A program made the translations under genes and the position numbers. 64,000 nt of DNA from assembly GCF_036785885.1 (NCBI RefSeq), contig NC_092319.1, forward strand, positions 22,524,983 to 22,588,982, written 5' to 3'. The notes below the pieces were generated by a model. That model saw nothing but the letters and a program-made list of their open reading frames with translations, was not told the origin of the DNA and searched no databases. The stretch's first letter is position 1. Each line of letters begins with the position of its first letter. The DNA is from Coffea arabica (lineage: Eukaryota; Streptophyta; Magnoliopsida; Gentianales; Rubiaceae). Of the stretch, positions 48,234-59,158 are shown piece after piece.

Positions 48234-49100
48234 CTTTGATTTCCAATGTTGCTAAATTTTAGTTGCGGAAAAAACAAGTCCTATGAAAATGTAAAAAGAG
48301 GCGAGTACTAGTGATTACTATGCACATGATCAGATTTCTTGAATTCTTGAGTATTACGAGACAAAGATACTAGTAAATAGTTACAACTTTATAATCAATC
48401 TAAATGAGTATCACTATCAATTTAACTCAGACATGAAAACTTTGTGGAACATAACAAAAACACAAACATTAATATTTTGGATGTCTCTCAAAATCATGCA
48501 ACACTAATTTTCAAAAGCATATTGTGAGTTTTTGATTAATACAACAGGAAATAATAAAAAAATATCTTCAGATTTGTCTTTAACTGGATATAGATTGCAT
48601 AAATGGCTAATGAGTATCGAAAGAATAGACAAATGGTGTTACTCCAATAGGAACCAAAATTCTTTATATAAAAACAGAGCACCAGACTCGTGCACATATA
48701 CTTAAGTTGGAATGATTGGCAAAAAAAAAAAAAATAATTGAAGTATCTTTTTGTCATAGTTGAATATCTTAGCAATAGCATCTGTAGAAAAAGTTCTTTA
48801 TACAAGAATAAAGCAGCAAACTCATGTACATATACTTAAGTTGGAATGGTTTGAAAAAAAAAAAAAAACTAATTGAAGTATCTTTGGAGGCGTACTTTTG
48901 GCTTATAGATTGTTTGGACAGAAGTCTTTTGGATAAGAATTAATTTTTGGTGAGATGTTTGAGTCCCAATGGTTATGTAAGTATTTTCCAAGAATTTTCA
49001 TTAATTGATGGGTGTAAATGGGATTAGTCCCATATTAGGCCCAACCTTAGAATTAGTAAACCCATCCCACCCAAAACCCCTTTAGAAATTGCCATCTCTA
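47672..49100. mobile_element. hAT-type non-autonomous element, 1429 bp
   Basis: The ends TAGAGATGGCAA and TTGCCATCTCTA are inverted repeats. The flanks GCTGCATT (47664-47671) and ACTGCATT (49101-49108) match at 7 of 8 bases, consistent with an aged 8-bp hAT duplication. The ends resemble those of the element at 20768-21381 (one difference in 12). The inside is AT-rich with a (TA)n tract and two similar A-rich direct repeats near 48690 and 48830. No transposase is present. Confidence 0.75.
48189..48231. repeat. (TA)n microsatellite
   Basis: About 21 uninterrupted TA units inside the hAT-type element. Confidence 0.95.
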
Positions 49101-49108
49101 ACTGCATT

Positions 49109-50915
49109 TTTTTAAATTTTTTTAATTTTTTAATCTGTCCACCCCTCAATTATTTTTGAATCCGGAACTTGATAGGGGAAAAACTCTAAGAATCCTCCTC
49201 TTACCATTAGATTGACATCATAAGGTTAAAAAAATATTTTTCTCATAACAATTTAAACACATTCAATTTTCTTTGTATACATGTGGATCATATAAAAAAA
49301 AAGCACTATATTAAATAAACAATTATTTTCAAGTATCAATCCAACTGACAAAATCCATTAAGGGACGATTTCTCTTTTTCTTTCCTGGTAAAATGGCAAG
49401 GAATGTAGACCACCTGATTGTACATAATGCATAAGTCGAAATGGATCGCAACATGCTCACTGTACACCACTACTATTTGAAAAAGACATTACAGAACATA
49501 TTTCGTTGCCTAATTTTGATATCTTTCGAAGTTCGACGAGCAATTACATTTAATGTGAGAAGCACAACTCCAACTAAGAGTAATTGCAATTATTGTGGCA
49601 TTGTGATAGCAATACCACAAAACGGAATAGAGCAACTGTCAAAAGGTTTCAAATGCTTGGCTGTAGAATTTCGGAAGGGTTCAGGTACGACTCGGGATAA
49701 ATTTATGAAGTTTGAAACCGCTATCCGAGCTTAATGAGAATTCAGTAAGCGTCAATACTTGAGATCCTAGGCAATCTTAGGCACAATTTAACCTAGGGAC
49801 AGCCATGAAATCTCTAATTTTAACTTTCAAGACTTTCATTTTTCCCCCTTAGATTTGGTGAGGATGTGCTCGGGAGAGGGGATGGGCTTTCGTCCCACAT
49901 CGAAAGATTGTGGGTTCTTTAACCTGGGTTTAAGATCCTCAACCGTACTTCCTATCACCAATTGACTGGATAGTGTTGGTTTATGGATCTCCCTTAAATT
50001 AATCTCTGACTCAATTTGACGATGACTTTTTGAGCGTTCTAATTTAATTGGGTATGTGTGTTCTTTCTCTCTATAGAAAAAAAAAAGACTTCCATTTTTC
50101 CCTCCCTCTTCTAAGACTTCCAAATTTTCCTTGAACCAACAAAATAAATAAATACTTCGGTAAAAACACATGAATCCACTTTTGGGATGGCTGTGGCCCG
50201 TGAACAGCTACTGGTGATGAATACGAGTCACCTGGCTTTATAAACACGAAGAATTTAACTACAGCCAATTGAAAACATAAGATAGGCAGCACCACAAAGT
50301 ACAAACCATAAATCAGGAATGTCAACATTCACGATTATCCGGATCCACAAAACCTCAAGGTTTTTCAGAATTAACCCCCGCAAATGAATGGAGCCACAGA
50401 TACATAGCAAAATTCGCATACCAAGATATAACGTCAATTTCAATTACAATCTCACCATTGAGGCAAGTAGACCGTGAAGAGCATTTGAAGCATTCTATCT
50501 AAATCAGCAGTCAAAACAACTGAATTAATATGACAATTGTTCATGTAAACAAGCAGTCAATACAACTGAGTTCCCATTACAACTTGCTCAACAAATTTAG
50601 AGCCAGCTAAAACAATAGGAGACACATGACGTGGATCGGTTTTGATCCCTTCCAGCTATCTAAATTTTAAGGAACTGATCCTTCGCTGTGTATTTAAATC
50701 TATACAAGTTTAGTCTCAACTTTGTTAGAATAATGAATATAGTTGGACCTCTGAACTTGATTCCAAATTTGCTCAGCCTTCTCCGTGTTTCGTCACCATG
50801 TATGGTTCCCTTTTAGATGCTTATCATTCTCCATGCTTCGTGACCATGTCTGGTTACATATTAGATGCTTAGGCTGAGCAGCAATGCAAATTCCCTTTTC
50901 ACTAGGCTCTCTCTC
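49109..50915. other. Intergenic stretch and DnaJ 3' flank
   Basis: A 97-codon plus frame at 49441-49734 has no recognisable domain and no support as a gene. Near 49890 GTCCCACATCGAAAG resembles wording common in plant repeats. About 50450-50915 is the presumed 3' untranslated region of the DnaJ gene. It includes a 45-bp direct repeat (about 50783-50870: TTCGT-ACCATGT-TGGTT...TTAGATGCTTA). Confidence 0.4.
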
Positions 50916-53210
50916 CTAAGCCTGCACATTGGTCTTGGCTTGATGAACCTCAGCTGGAATTATGGCTATGTTTTCAGCTTGACTAGAAATCTCCTCACTC
51001 CGAACTTCACACAAAATCTGGGAATCATTCTCTTGAAATGCAGGGCATTTGTCTTTTTGACTCGGATTTTCTTCAGCCCGTGTGCTGCTTTGAGGCAGAA
51101 AAATGTCATCTGAAATTATGTCAATCCGAGTAGGCCTGTCTTCCTTTTGCACTTCACTAGCTCCCAGAAGAAGCTCATCTGGAGTCGCAGCAGGATCAAG
51201 ATCCCAGCAGCCATCAGGCAAGTTAAGGGAATCTCCTTTCAGTAAACAAGATGGCACTTGGTGCGAAAACCGTAACATCTCCCTTCGAGGAATCCACCTA
51301 ATGGCATCCTTGCTTGTATTTTTTTGGTACACAGTCTTGAATCCACCCAGCTTAATTAAAGGAGTCACACAGACACCAAGGTCTTCAGAATAGTCATCGA
51401 GCACCTCTACCATCTCATACTGATGTCTTACTTCAGGTGGGGTTGTTCTGTTCCAATCAGGCGACCAATTACGATAAACAGCCCAAATATCTCCACTTCT
51501 AGGGTAGATTCTAATGCAACCTCCTCTACCTGCCTTCTCCTTGCTCAGCAGATGGGAAAAAATGTTAACTTGCTCAACAACTTCAGCATTATATGCCCTA
51601 AAATTTCCACAAGATTTTGTAAACCCAGAATCCAACCAATTTACAGGCCCAAATTCACTATCAGTTTTTGAGCTCAGGTAACTGATGTGAATCTTAAAAG
51701 GCTTAACAGAGATAATCTGGCGGATTAGACAATATAAACGTGGCATACCATCTTCTTCATCATATAGAGCCCATATCTGCTTTGGCTTAAAGCATTCTTC
51801 AGCTCTGTCCTTATCGAAGTCATGGAAGTCTGAATCAGGAACAGTTATTGACAGTGAACCAGCCTTCTTCAGTTCTGATTGATGACCCAAACCCAAACCT
51901 ACTCTTTTAGGTGCCTCACTAAATTTATCTGCTTCAGCCTCTGCTTTTCTCTTTTTCTCAGCCTGTGCAGCAGCAGCCGCTGCTGAAGCCAACTTAATTT
52001 CCTCCAGTTTCTGACGGATTACTGTTCTAGCCTTGTCAATTAACAATTGTCGTGCATCAAATGCAGGAGCTGCTGAACAACGTCTTAATGAGGTATCAGA
52101 TGGAGTTGAAGGCTTAGCATTAATTTTCAAACTTCCATTTGCATTGGCCAGTCTCTCTTCTGCAACACTTTTCGCAGAATCTGAGATGCCACTGGCACAA
52201 TTGCCTCCTGAATCAAACTTTCTCTTCTTGTATGGTCTAGTAACCTTGGGTGCAGGTTGTTCAGCATAAACTGTACAACTATTCAAAGAAACATCACCTG
52301 TAGCATTCCTCATACGATGTCGCCCATTAGCTTTTCCTCTGTTTACCTTTCCATTTACCTGATGGGATGCTTCGGTAACAGCAGACAATCCATTAGCATC
52401 TGAAACTCCAGCAGAATGTCCAGTAAAGGAAGTCCACTGGAATGAAACATTAGAGACATACTCCCCAGGCCCATGTCCAGAATGATGTCCTGAGATCCCA
52501 TTGCCCGAACAATATGCAGAAGCTGTTGGCATGTATGTAACCCCACATCCATGACTTGCATATCCGTTTTCAGGGACAAATGACCAGGGACAATATGGAA
52601 AAGAACCATTAACTGGAGCCACTCCTGTTTCAACAGCAACAAAAACACCTCGGCAGTTCTTACAGGAAAGTTTCTTGTTCACATATTTCCGGAGATATTC
52701 ATATTGAACATGACAGGAGGTGCAGACAGTCCAAAATGTATCAAGTCTCTGATGAGAACCTGAAGACTTGGAATAATTGTCAAAACCACTTACCCCAGTA
52801 GAATGTGCAGCAAAGTAGTTTCTCCGGTGATCATAGGAGTTCCTTTTAGCACTATCAGACAAAACTGTCCATGCTTCAGAAACAAGCTTGAAAGCTCCAT
52901 CAGCACCCACAGTTTTGTTCTTATCAGGGTGAAGCAACACAGCCATCTTTCTATATTGTTTCTTCAACTTAGCCTTGTCTGCAGATGGATTCAATCCAAG
53001 AATAGCATAAAAATCAAACTCTCCATTAATTTTCACCTCTGAAGCAGTATAAACTCCAAATGTCGCTACCATTTGCGCTATACCCTCTAACTGAGGGCAG
53101 AGCATTTGAGCCTTCAAAGCACAATTTCTCGCACCTGCAAAGTCCCTCTCCACAAATCGCTTCTCGGCATATGCTTTCACTGTAAGCGCTTCGTCTATGT
53201 TTGACTCCAT
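50916..53210 (-). CDS. DnaJ-domain protein with C-terminal DUF3444
   Basis: This is an uninterrupted minus-strand gene. The start at 53210 (MESNIDEAL) is preferred over the in-frame ATG at 53237, because plant relatives begin MESN. It gives 764 residues. Residues about 64-129 form a J domain with an intact HPD motif (94-96) that should stimulate Hsp70. A zinc-ribbon-like CxxC...CxxC follows at 163-186 (VCTSCHVQYEY; SCKNCRGVF). Then come a low-complexity linker with a basic KRPYKKRK-like nuclear signal near 325-332 and an alanine-rich and KKRK segment near 407-425. DUF3444 spans about 465-680 (CFKPKQIWALYDEEDGMPR; GDIWAVYRNWSPDW). Plant proteins of this architecture are thought to be nuclear co-chaperones. 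Exact clients are unknown. Confidence 0.93.
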   Translation of the reverse strand: MESNIDEALTVKAYAEKRFVERDFAGARNCALKAQMLCPQLEGIAQMVATFGVYTASEVKINGEFDFYAILGLNPSADKAKLKKQYRKMAVLLHPDKNKTVGADGAFKLVSEAWTVLSDSAKRNSYDHRRNYFAAHSTGVSGFDNYSKSSGSHQRLDTFWTVCTSCHVQYEYLRKYVNKKLSCKNCRGVFVAVETGVAPVNGSFPYCPWSFVPENGYASHGCGVTYMPTASAYCSGNGISGHHSGHGPGEYVSNVSFQWTSFTGHSAGVSDANGLSAVTEASHQVNGKVNRGKANGRHRMRNATGDVSLNSCTVYAEQPAPKVTRPYKKRKFDSGGNCASGISDSAKSVAEERLANANGSLKINAKPSTPSDTSLRRCSAAPAFDARQLLIDKARTVIRQKLEEIKLASAAAAAAQAEKKRKAEAEADKFSEAPKRVGLGLGHQSELKKAGSLSITVPDSDFHDFDKDRAEECFKPKQIWALYDEEDGMPRLYCLIRQIISVKPFKIHISYLSSKTDSEFGPVNWLDSGFTKSCGNFRAYNAEVVEQVNIFSHLLSKEKAGRGGCIRIYPRSGDIWAVYRNWSPDWNRTTPPEVRHQYEMVEVLDDYSEDLGVCVTPLIKLGGFKTVYQKNTSKDAIRWIPRREMLRFSHQVPSCLLKGDSLNLPDGCWDLDPAATPDELLLGASEVQKEDRPTRIDIISDDIFLPQSSTRAEENPSQKDKCPAFQENDSQILCEVRSEEISSQAENIAIIPAEVHQAKTNVQA

Positions 53211-54260
53211 ATGAACGTCAGCGGATCCAAACAACAACTATCCTGAAGATTCTATAATAGGATCATTGTTCCTCAACAATTATATTCCGGCTTCAGCAGC
53301 ACCTCTACAGGAATATGATGGATGTATAAACAATACAGTGTTTCTAATCACTTCAGCAACTAACAATTAAACCCAAATTCGAAAAAATAGACAATTCAAA
53401 AGAATTCAATCCAAACTCCAAAACCCACCCTTTTGTCCACCCCAGTAAACATGAATTCAATTAACAAATAGACCTTACCAATTTCCCATTACAGTGTCAA
53501 AAATAACTCGGAAAACATAATTAAGTGAACCTTTGTATTTCCTTATTTTTAATTAATAAATACGGTTAAAAAAAAACATAATCCAGGTAATTTACAGACT
53601 AGTTCTTAGGATATCCTGAATCAGCCAATTTCAGCTTCCCAAAGTAGCTCATTTCAGTCAAAAGATTTCAACTTTGTTTCAAGTCTGAAGTCAAAATTCA
53701 AAATTCAAAATTCAAAAAATAAAATAAAATTTGAATTACTGCTCCTTAATCACTGAGAATAAACCAAAATTCTTCAAGAAGCAACAAGATCGAAACTAAA
53801 CCCTACACAAAAAATAGAAGAAACTTTCCAACAATCAGATACCATTTCTTCACATATTAAGCTGAAGTGGGGCTTTAAAAAAAAAGAAAAAAGTAAAGAA
53901 AAAAAGATGAGCACTAATCAAAGATCATAGAGTTGTACTGAACTTACTGAGATTTGATTTGCAGCGAGAACTGAAGCAGACCCAGATGAGCAAAAGCTAT
54001 TTTGATCCTCAAATTTGCTTCAGATCTTGACCAAATCTAGGAATCCTTAAAGGGTACATCTATAAAGCAACCCCACATAAAATATATATATTAAAAAAAG
54101 GTAAATGAAAAAAAAAGAAAGAGCTAAAAGAAAAGTAAATATTCAAAGAGGGGCTCATGTACAATTTTACTGAAATTTTGGGGGCCCAAGATTCCGGCAG
54201 CTAGCAGCGGCGAAGGGTGGATAAATCCCGCCTTCAAAAACGCCGACCAGAAAAATGTAA
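53211..54260 (-). promoter_or_regulatory. DnaJ gene 5' region: likely leader intron and promoter
   Basis: A donor-like GTAAGTTC near 53945 (minus strand) and acceptor-like CAG sites just upstream of 53237 suggest a 5' untranslated exon (about 53955-54240) and a leader intron of about 0.7 kb. A TATATA box (ACTATATACTAGC on the minus strand) lies near 54275. These are inferences from motifs only. Confidence 0.45.
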
Positions 54261-54466
54261 CTGTTGCTAGTATATAGTAGTTAAACAGAACCTACACACG
54301 TAGATACAATTAGAAGCAAATATTAGCTAAATAATAATGTGTGTGATTAGAGTTGTATTTCTCTACTTATTTATTTTGACATATTTCAATTTTAACACAT
54401 ACTTTTTAGAGGACTCAATATTAACACATACTGGTAGTTATTTTGGCGCATTTAGCACGGGATTTT

Positions 54467-54850
54467 TTTCCCTTGAGAATAGTTGTGAACCTTTTGTAAG
54501 GCATAAAAAATCCTAGAATGAAATGTCAACAATATTTTTATATTTTTATTCAAAAGATATGTTGTAGCCTAAATGTTCAACTACCACATTAATTTTAAAA
54601 ATTTTTATATTTGAAATTTATTATGATCCCATGTGAAATTTTTATATTTGAAATTTATTATGAAATTTTTTATATTTGAAATTTTTTTTCCTTGTGAATA
54701 GTTGTGAACCTTTGTATGGCATAAAAAATCCAAGAATGAAATGTCAACAATATTTTTATATTTTTATTCAAAAGATATGTTGTAGCTTAAAGGTTCAACT
54801 ACCACATTGATTTCAAAAATTTTTTATATTTGAAATTTATTATGATCGAT
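54467..54850. repeat. Direct repeat, two units about 215 bp apart
   Basis: The unit beginning TTGTGAACCTTT, then GGCATAAAAAATCC, through ATATTTTTATTCAAAAG and GTTCAACTACCACATT occurs at about 54467-54640 and 54682-54850 with roughly ten differences. It is AT-rich and non-coding; 54261-54466 and 54851-55190 hold nothing else recognisable. Confidence 0.8.
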
Positions 54851-55194
54851 AATATTTGTCAAATAAATCAAGAAATAAGTAACAACAATATATTTTAAAT
54901 ATGCTTTCTAGAAAAAATTGTATTCTAAATTTACTACCACCTTACTAATTTTAAAAAGCTTTTTACACCTTAAATTTAATATAAAGTAATAATATTCATC
55001 AAATACTGAAATACATACAAAATGTTAATAGCAATTCTTTGAGATAGTTTGATGCAAACTTGACCTCTCAAGTTAAGCCAATGAAGATTCAAGTTTCCAG
55101 CATCACTTTTGGCTGAGTTTAGGTTTCATCAAGTTTCATGGTGTTAGTTTAGTAGTTTTCTTTTAAAACCACCAATCAAACCTGGCGAGAGGGG

Positions 55195-55400
55195 ATGGTT
55201 ACCCACTTTATTAAAAAAATAACCAAGATTGCAAAAAGAGTCGTGTTAACACAGAATTCTCAAGTATCTCATATGATTGATGTTCTTGAAAGAAGACTTG
55301 AAAATCTCAAGTATGAATTACCTTCAAATTCATCTTCCTTAGCTAATTTTGTTTTGAATAAAGAAAAAGAAATTTGTCGGGGAACATGTGTACAACATGC
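55195..55400 (+). pseudogene. Unassigned pararetroviral polyprotein scrap
   Basis: An open plus frame of about 65 codons (VSHMIDVLERRLENL) ends where the reversed movement-protein fragment begins near 55375. It probably belongs to the same viral polyprotein, but the domain could not be named. Confidence 0.4.
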
Positions 55401-55700
55401 AGAATTTTTCTCATCAACACGGATAAGAAGAGCATCTTCACCACTAGGAATTGCAAGATCTAAGGCATGATTTTGCACTCGATAAACCATTTGGTAGTGT
55501 AGGGTTGCTGCAATTGCATCTGTAACTTGATCTGCACCGACAATCTGTACCTGTACCTTTAAGGTATCTAACAGATGAGGATCTTCTAAAGACATATTAA
55601 AATTAGGGAAAAGGGTCACAAAAACAGTTCTAGCATTAAGAGTTGTTTCAACAGTTGCAATACAAGCATGCTGGTATTTGTAGAAGATTGTCTTATGCTT
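55375..55700 (-). pseudogene. Viral movement-protein C-terminal part, reversed
   Basis: A minus-strand frame shows motifs of caulimovirid-type movement proteins: YQHACIATVETTLNA, VFVTLFPNFNMSLEDP, LKVQVQIVGADQ and ALDLAIPSGEDALL. It is reversed relative to the rest of the viral copy. Its upstream part appears on the plus strand at 55800-55955, so an inversion breakpoint lies between about 55700 and 55800. It lacks an N-terminus and is not functional. Confidence 0.72.
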
Positions 55701-55799
55701 ATAAATATGTACCAAGATGAACAGCAAAATTATTCTGAGTTTTTGCATCATATGTCTTATTCTATAGTTAGTAGACAAGTTAGAATGAATATATTCAAG

Positions 55800-55955
55800 C
55801 TTCTAAGGTAGATCAACATCCAATCTTTGCCACTAAGAAGGAACAGTTTATCACTTTACATATTCCCAATGATTTTCCTTCTCAATGGAAAGAACAAGGA
55901 TTTTCTCATATTCATTTTGGAGCAATTAGGATATCTCTATCTTTTCATGGGAGAA
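55800..55955 (+). pseudogene. Viral movement-protein middle part
   Basis: A plus frame reads SQWKEQGFSHIHFGAIRISL and SFHGRK, typical of the region ahead of the segment found reversed at 55375-55700. It is cut near 55955 and joined to RNase H sequence. Confidence 0.65.
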
Positions 55956-55956
55956 A

Positions 55957-56998
55957 AGATGGTCAGCATGGTTTTCTCAATATTCCTTTGATGCTAAACA
56001 CATTAAGGGAAAGAAAAATATTGTTGCTGGTTTTTTCTCAAGAAAAGAACCTATCCAAGACCCTCCTTTGAAACCAGATCCTTTGGTAATTTCATCTTGT
56101 CTGATGTTTACATCCATACAATCAGAACCTCCGAATATCCATGAAATTCCGCACCCATGGGAAAAAGAAAACATTGAAAGAATCTGAAACAATTATGACC
56201 TAGACCTTTTTAGTTCATATGGTGGTTCAATTTTAAGTCCCTTCGGTACAAACCTTGATTACCCATTTTGCCAAATCTTCATAGACAATCCAACTGAATT
56301 TCCAAAACAATTATTATGGTATTTTTGGTGCTTATGCCATCAATATCATATTTTGATGGAATTTGACAGTCCTTTCTAACCTCCAAGTTTTCCTCCAATG
56401 GTTTAAACCCTTAACATATTGGTCTAAACTATTCTCTTCCAATCCCAATAATGTTATTTTCCATTTTTACCGGCCTTGCCATCTTATCAATAACCAGATT
56501 CAATCCCTTCCCAATGCAGTTATTTATAAGGAAAATCCTTATACTATTTTAGATCAAGAAATTGAATATGGGGAAGCATAGAGATATATATTCCGGGAAA
56601 ACAGTTGTATTCCTCCTGAAATTTGGCTAGGTCCATATGGCTCGTGAAATTTTTAGAACAGTCATCCTTACTGGACTAAAATTCAACAAGCCAAGAAACA
56701 ATGGCAAGATATGATGAATTCCTCTGTTATGCAAGATTCCCAAAATCCTGATGAACCAGAAAATTCACAACAAAAGTCAAATGCAGGACCATCCTTATCC
56801 TCTTACAAATCAAGACCTGAATGGAAAAGACAAGACAACAAGAGGAGAAATAAAAGAGCTCATGAAGAATGAATTGAAATGTACAATATCACTGATCCAG
56901 ATTCCACTCCCTCGGATACTCCAGATGAAGATTGTTGGCTTATATATATCAAGGGTCCCATCCAATAAAGATGTCCGCCAAAATTGTCTGCCAGTTGG
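55957..56998 (+). pseudogene. RNase H tail and polyprotein C-terminus
   Basis: The first codons show an RNase H ending (YSFDAKHIKGKKN; FFSRK). A poorly conserved C-terminal region follows with tryptophan- and proline-rich words (IHEIPHPWEKEN; LLWYFWCLCHQYH). At least three in-frame stops and frameshifts interrupt it. Similar C-terminal extensions occur in caulimovirid polyproteins; the role of this region is unknown to me. Confidence 0.55.
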
Positions 56999-57225
56999 TT
57001 AAAGTTGTCTATAAAAAGCCTTAAAGTGTTTACTTTTCTGAAAGGTCAAGAGTCCAAAGGCCGTTTGTTATTTACTTTTCTAAAAGGTCACCCTTTGTAA
57101 TATGAATAGATGAATCCTATCATCTGAAGGATCATCGAGCTTTTATCCAAAAATAATTTCGAGTGTTTCATAAACTCTATGGCAGCTTAAGTTCCTTTTT
57201 ATTTCCTTTAAACAAGGCAATGATA
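56999..57225 (+). promoter_or_regulatory. Pararetroviral intergenic region with TATA box
   Basis: This non-coding stretch lies between the polyprotein end and the next viral frame. TATAAAAA at 57010-57017 is a plausible viral promoter core, followed by two similar words (TTTACTTTTCTGAAAGGTCA and TTTACTTTTCTAAAAGGTCA). Whether it is active is unknown. Confidence 0.5.
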
Positions 57226-57227
57226 CA

Positions 57228-58408
57228 TGGCTAAAAGAGAAAAAAGCTGAAGAAGAACAGAAAAGAATTGAAATAGAAAGAAAAAGAAGTTGTACAGGAC
57301 CAGAACCTCAAGCTGCATTAATGTATACTGTACATACTAATCCTGCTTTTTCTTTTGAACAGGAAAAGAAAGCTAATGATGCTACCAAGATCTATGATAA
57401 TCCCTTTTCATCAATGATGCATGAATTACATGAAGAATCAATTCCATATATTTCAACATATACACAGGCATTTGATTCTTCTAAATTAGAAGAAACAGAT
57501 TCATCAGATGACAGTCAGACTTCAGAAGAAGAAAATTCTTCAAATCAAACATCTGCTGATGAAGAAGAAATCCCTGTGATCAATATGGCAACTGAAGCTG
57601 AAGTTGTACATCCTGATGATATAGATGAAGATGAAGGAGAAACATCAGGAGCATCTAGAACTCAAAAGACTAATTTTCCTAAAGCAAAGGGAGTACAGAT
57701 TTTTACAATTGATCATATTCCTGCAGAAAAATGGGAAGCAAAATTCCAAGATTTTCGTGCTTGGATGATTGCTCAAAATTTGGTAGAAGAATCTCATTTT
57801 GAAATTTTATCTGTTTTTACTGCTCATTTGTCAAAATACTTAAAGATTGGTGGTCAAGTTTAGGAGAAGCTGACAAGATGTATTTCTTGACTCGACAAGA
57901 TTTCTCTGAAAACGTCAATATTCTTCATTTGATGTTTATTGGTGATGCAAAGAAAGCAAAGAAACAAAGAGAAAAGAATTCTTTCAGATGAAGTGTTTAT
58001 CTTATGATTGAAAAGATTTAAATAAACATTTCAAGAAGACGACTAAATTATTCTTTGCTCTTGGTGCAGATATAAATCTCAAACAAGCTTTTATCAGTTC
58101 ATTTCCAAAGTCACTTGCAGATGGTGCAGAAATGTATATCCATAATAAATATGGATCTATCTTGAATCTATCCACCGGACAAATCAAGCAAGTAGTTCTA
58201 TTATCTCTTGATGATCTTTGCAACAAGAGAAAGGTTACTCGTGAATATCTTAAGGGAGATGTTTGCTTGGATTAGGCCTGCAAGAAGCCTGAGCTGATAA
58301 CAAAAGGAAAATGTCAAGCTTGTGCCTCTTATAAGAAAAGAAAGGAGTTTAAAAGATTCAAAAGTTTCAGTAAGAGTTACAAAAGCTTTGCAAGAAGACC
58401 CTTCCGGA
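57228..58408 (+). pseudogene. Viral coat-protein region
   Basis: The first open part (to 57862) has an acidic, serine-rich stretch (ETDSSDDSQTSEEENSS) and then a capsid-like segment (FTIDHIPAEKWEAKFQDF). A frameshift near 57850 ends that frame. Capsid-like sequence continues in another frame (GEADKMYFLTRQDFSEN, KLFFALGADINLKQAF, INNKYGSILNL-type words). It finishes in a cysteine cluster (CQAC) and a lysine/phenylalanine-rich tail (KKRKEFKRFKSF). Additional stops lie near 57990, 58018 and 58275. Acidic N-terminus, zinc-finger-like cysteines and basic tail are typical of caulimovirid coat proteins. Confidence 0.7.
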
Positions 58409-59158
58409 AGAAATGAAGATATTTCAAACGATAAGAGGAAAAATGAGATTGGTAATCAACTACCAACCTCTCAATATTTTCCTACTTGATGACAAGTTTC
58501 CAATTCCCAATAGATTTACTCTTTTTGCCCAAATTTCCAAAGCAAAATGGTTTTCAAAGTTTGATTTAAAATCTGGATTCTGGCAATTGGGAATTCATCC
58601 TGAAGATAGGCACAAAATAGGTTTTTGTATTCCAAATCATCATTTTCAATGGAAGGTCATGCCTTTTGGCCTCAAAACGGCACCTTCACTTTTCCAAAAA
58701 GCCATGATAAAAATCTTTTAGCCTATTTTGCATTCTGCATTGATTTACATTGATGACATCCTTCTTTTTAGTAATACTTGGGAAGAACATTTTCAATTGA
58801 TTAATAATTTTCATAATATTGTTAAGCAATATGGTATTATGATTTCTGAAAAGAAAATGATTATGGCAAAACAAGAGATTTCATTTCTTGGAATGAAATT
58901 TCCAATAGACAATGTACATCTGAACAACATATTGGACAAATTGTCAAAAATTTTCTAGAAAAAGATTTGACAAAAACACAGGTACAACAATTTCTTGGAG
59001 TTGTCAATTATGTTCAGGAATTTATTCCCAAAGCAGCAAAGCATATTAGCCCTTTGACTAAAATGCTAAAAAGGACATCCCCTCTTTGGGGATCTTCTCA
59101 AACCCAAGCAATCCAAAAGTTAAAGGAAGAACTTCTGCATCTTCCAACATTACACATT
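58409..59158 (+). pseudogene. Viral reverse transcriptase and RNase H start
   Basis: Reverse-transcriptase motifs are clear: LVINYQPLN, WFSKFDLKSGFWQLGIHP, VMPFGLKTAPSLFQKAM and the catalytic YIDDILLFS. The thumb region (EKKMIMAKQEISFLGM) and the start of RNase H (KMLKRTSPLWG) follow. It begins directly after the coat tail, so the protease and RT N-terminus are deleted. In-frame stops at about 58719 and 58957 break it. At 59158 the reading changes abruptly to the tail of a gypsy polyprotein. Confidence 0.8.

Larger units (their letters stand above)
55191..59158. mobile_element. Endogenous pararetrovirus (Caulimoviridae) copy, rearranged and broken
   Basis: Pieces of a plant pararetrovirus follow one another along the plus strand: movement-protein end (reversed), movement-protein middle, RNase H tail, polyprotein end, intergenic region, coat region, reverse transcriptase and RNase H start. 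The order is permuted relative to a linear genome, as expected when a circular or tandem viral DNA integrates. Stops, frameshifts and deletions are frequent (details in the separate entries), and protease is missing. It cannot encode a virus. The genus is uncertain; a Petuvirus- or Florendovirus-like origin is possible. Confidence 0.8.

Noticed and set aside
49441-49734. 97-codon plus ORF as a gene
   Set aside because: No recognisable domain, no splice or promoter context, and nothing similar elsewhere in the window.
52355-52648. Second minus-frame ORF inside the DnaJ gene
   Set aside because: Shadow of the 764-residue coding frame.
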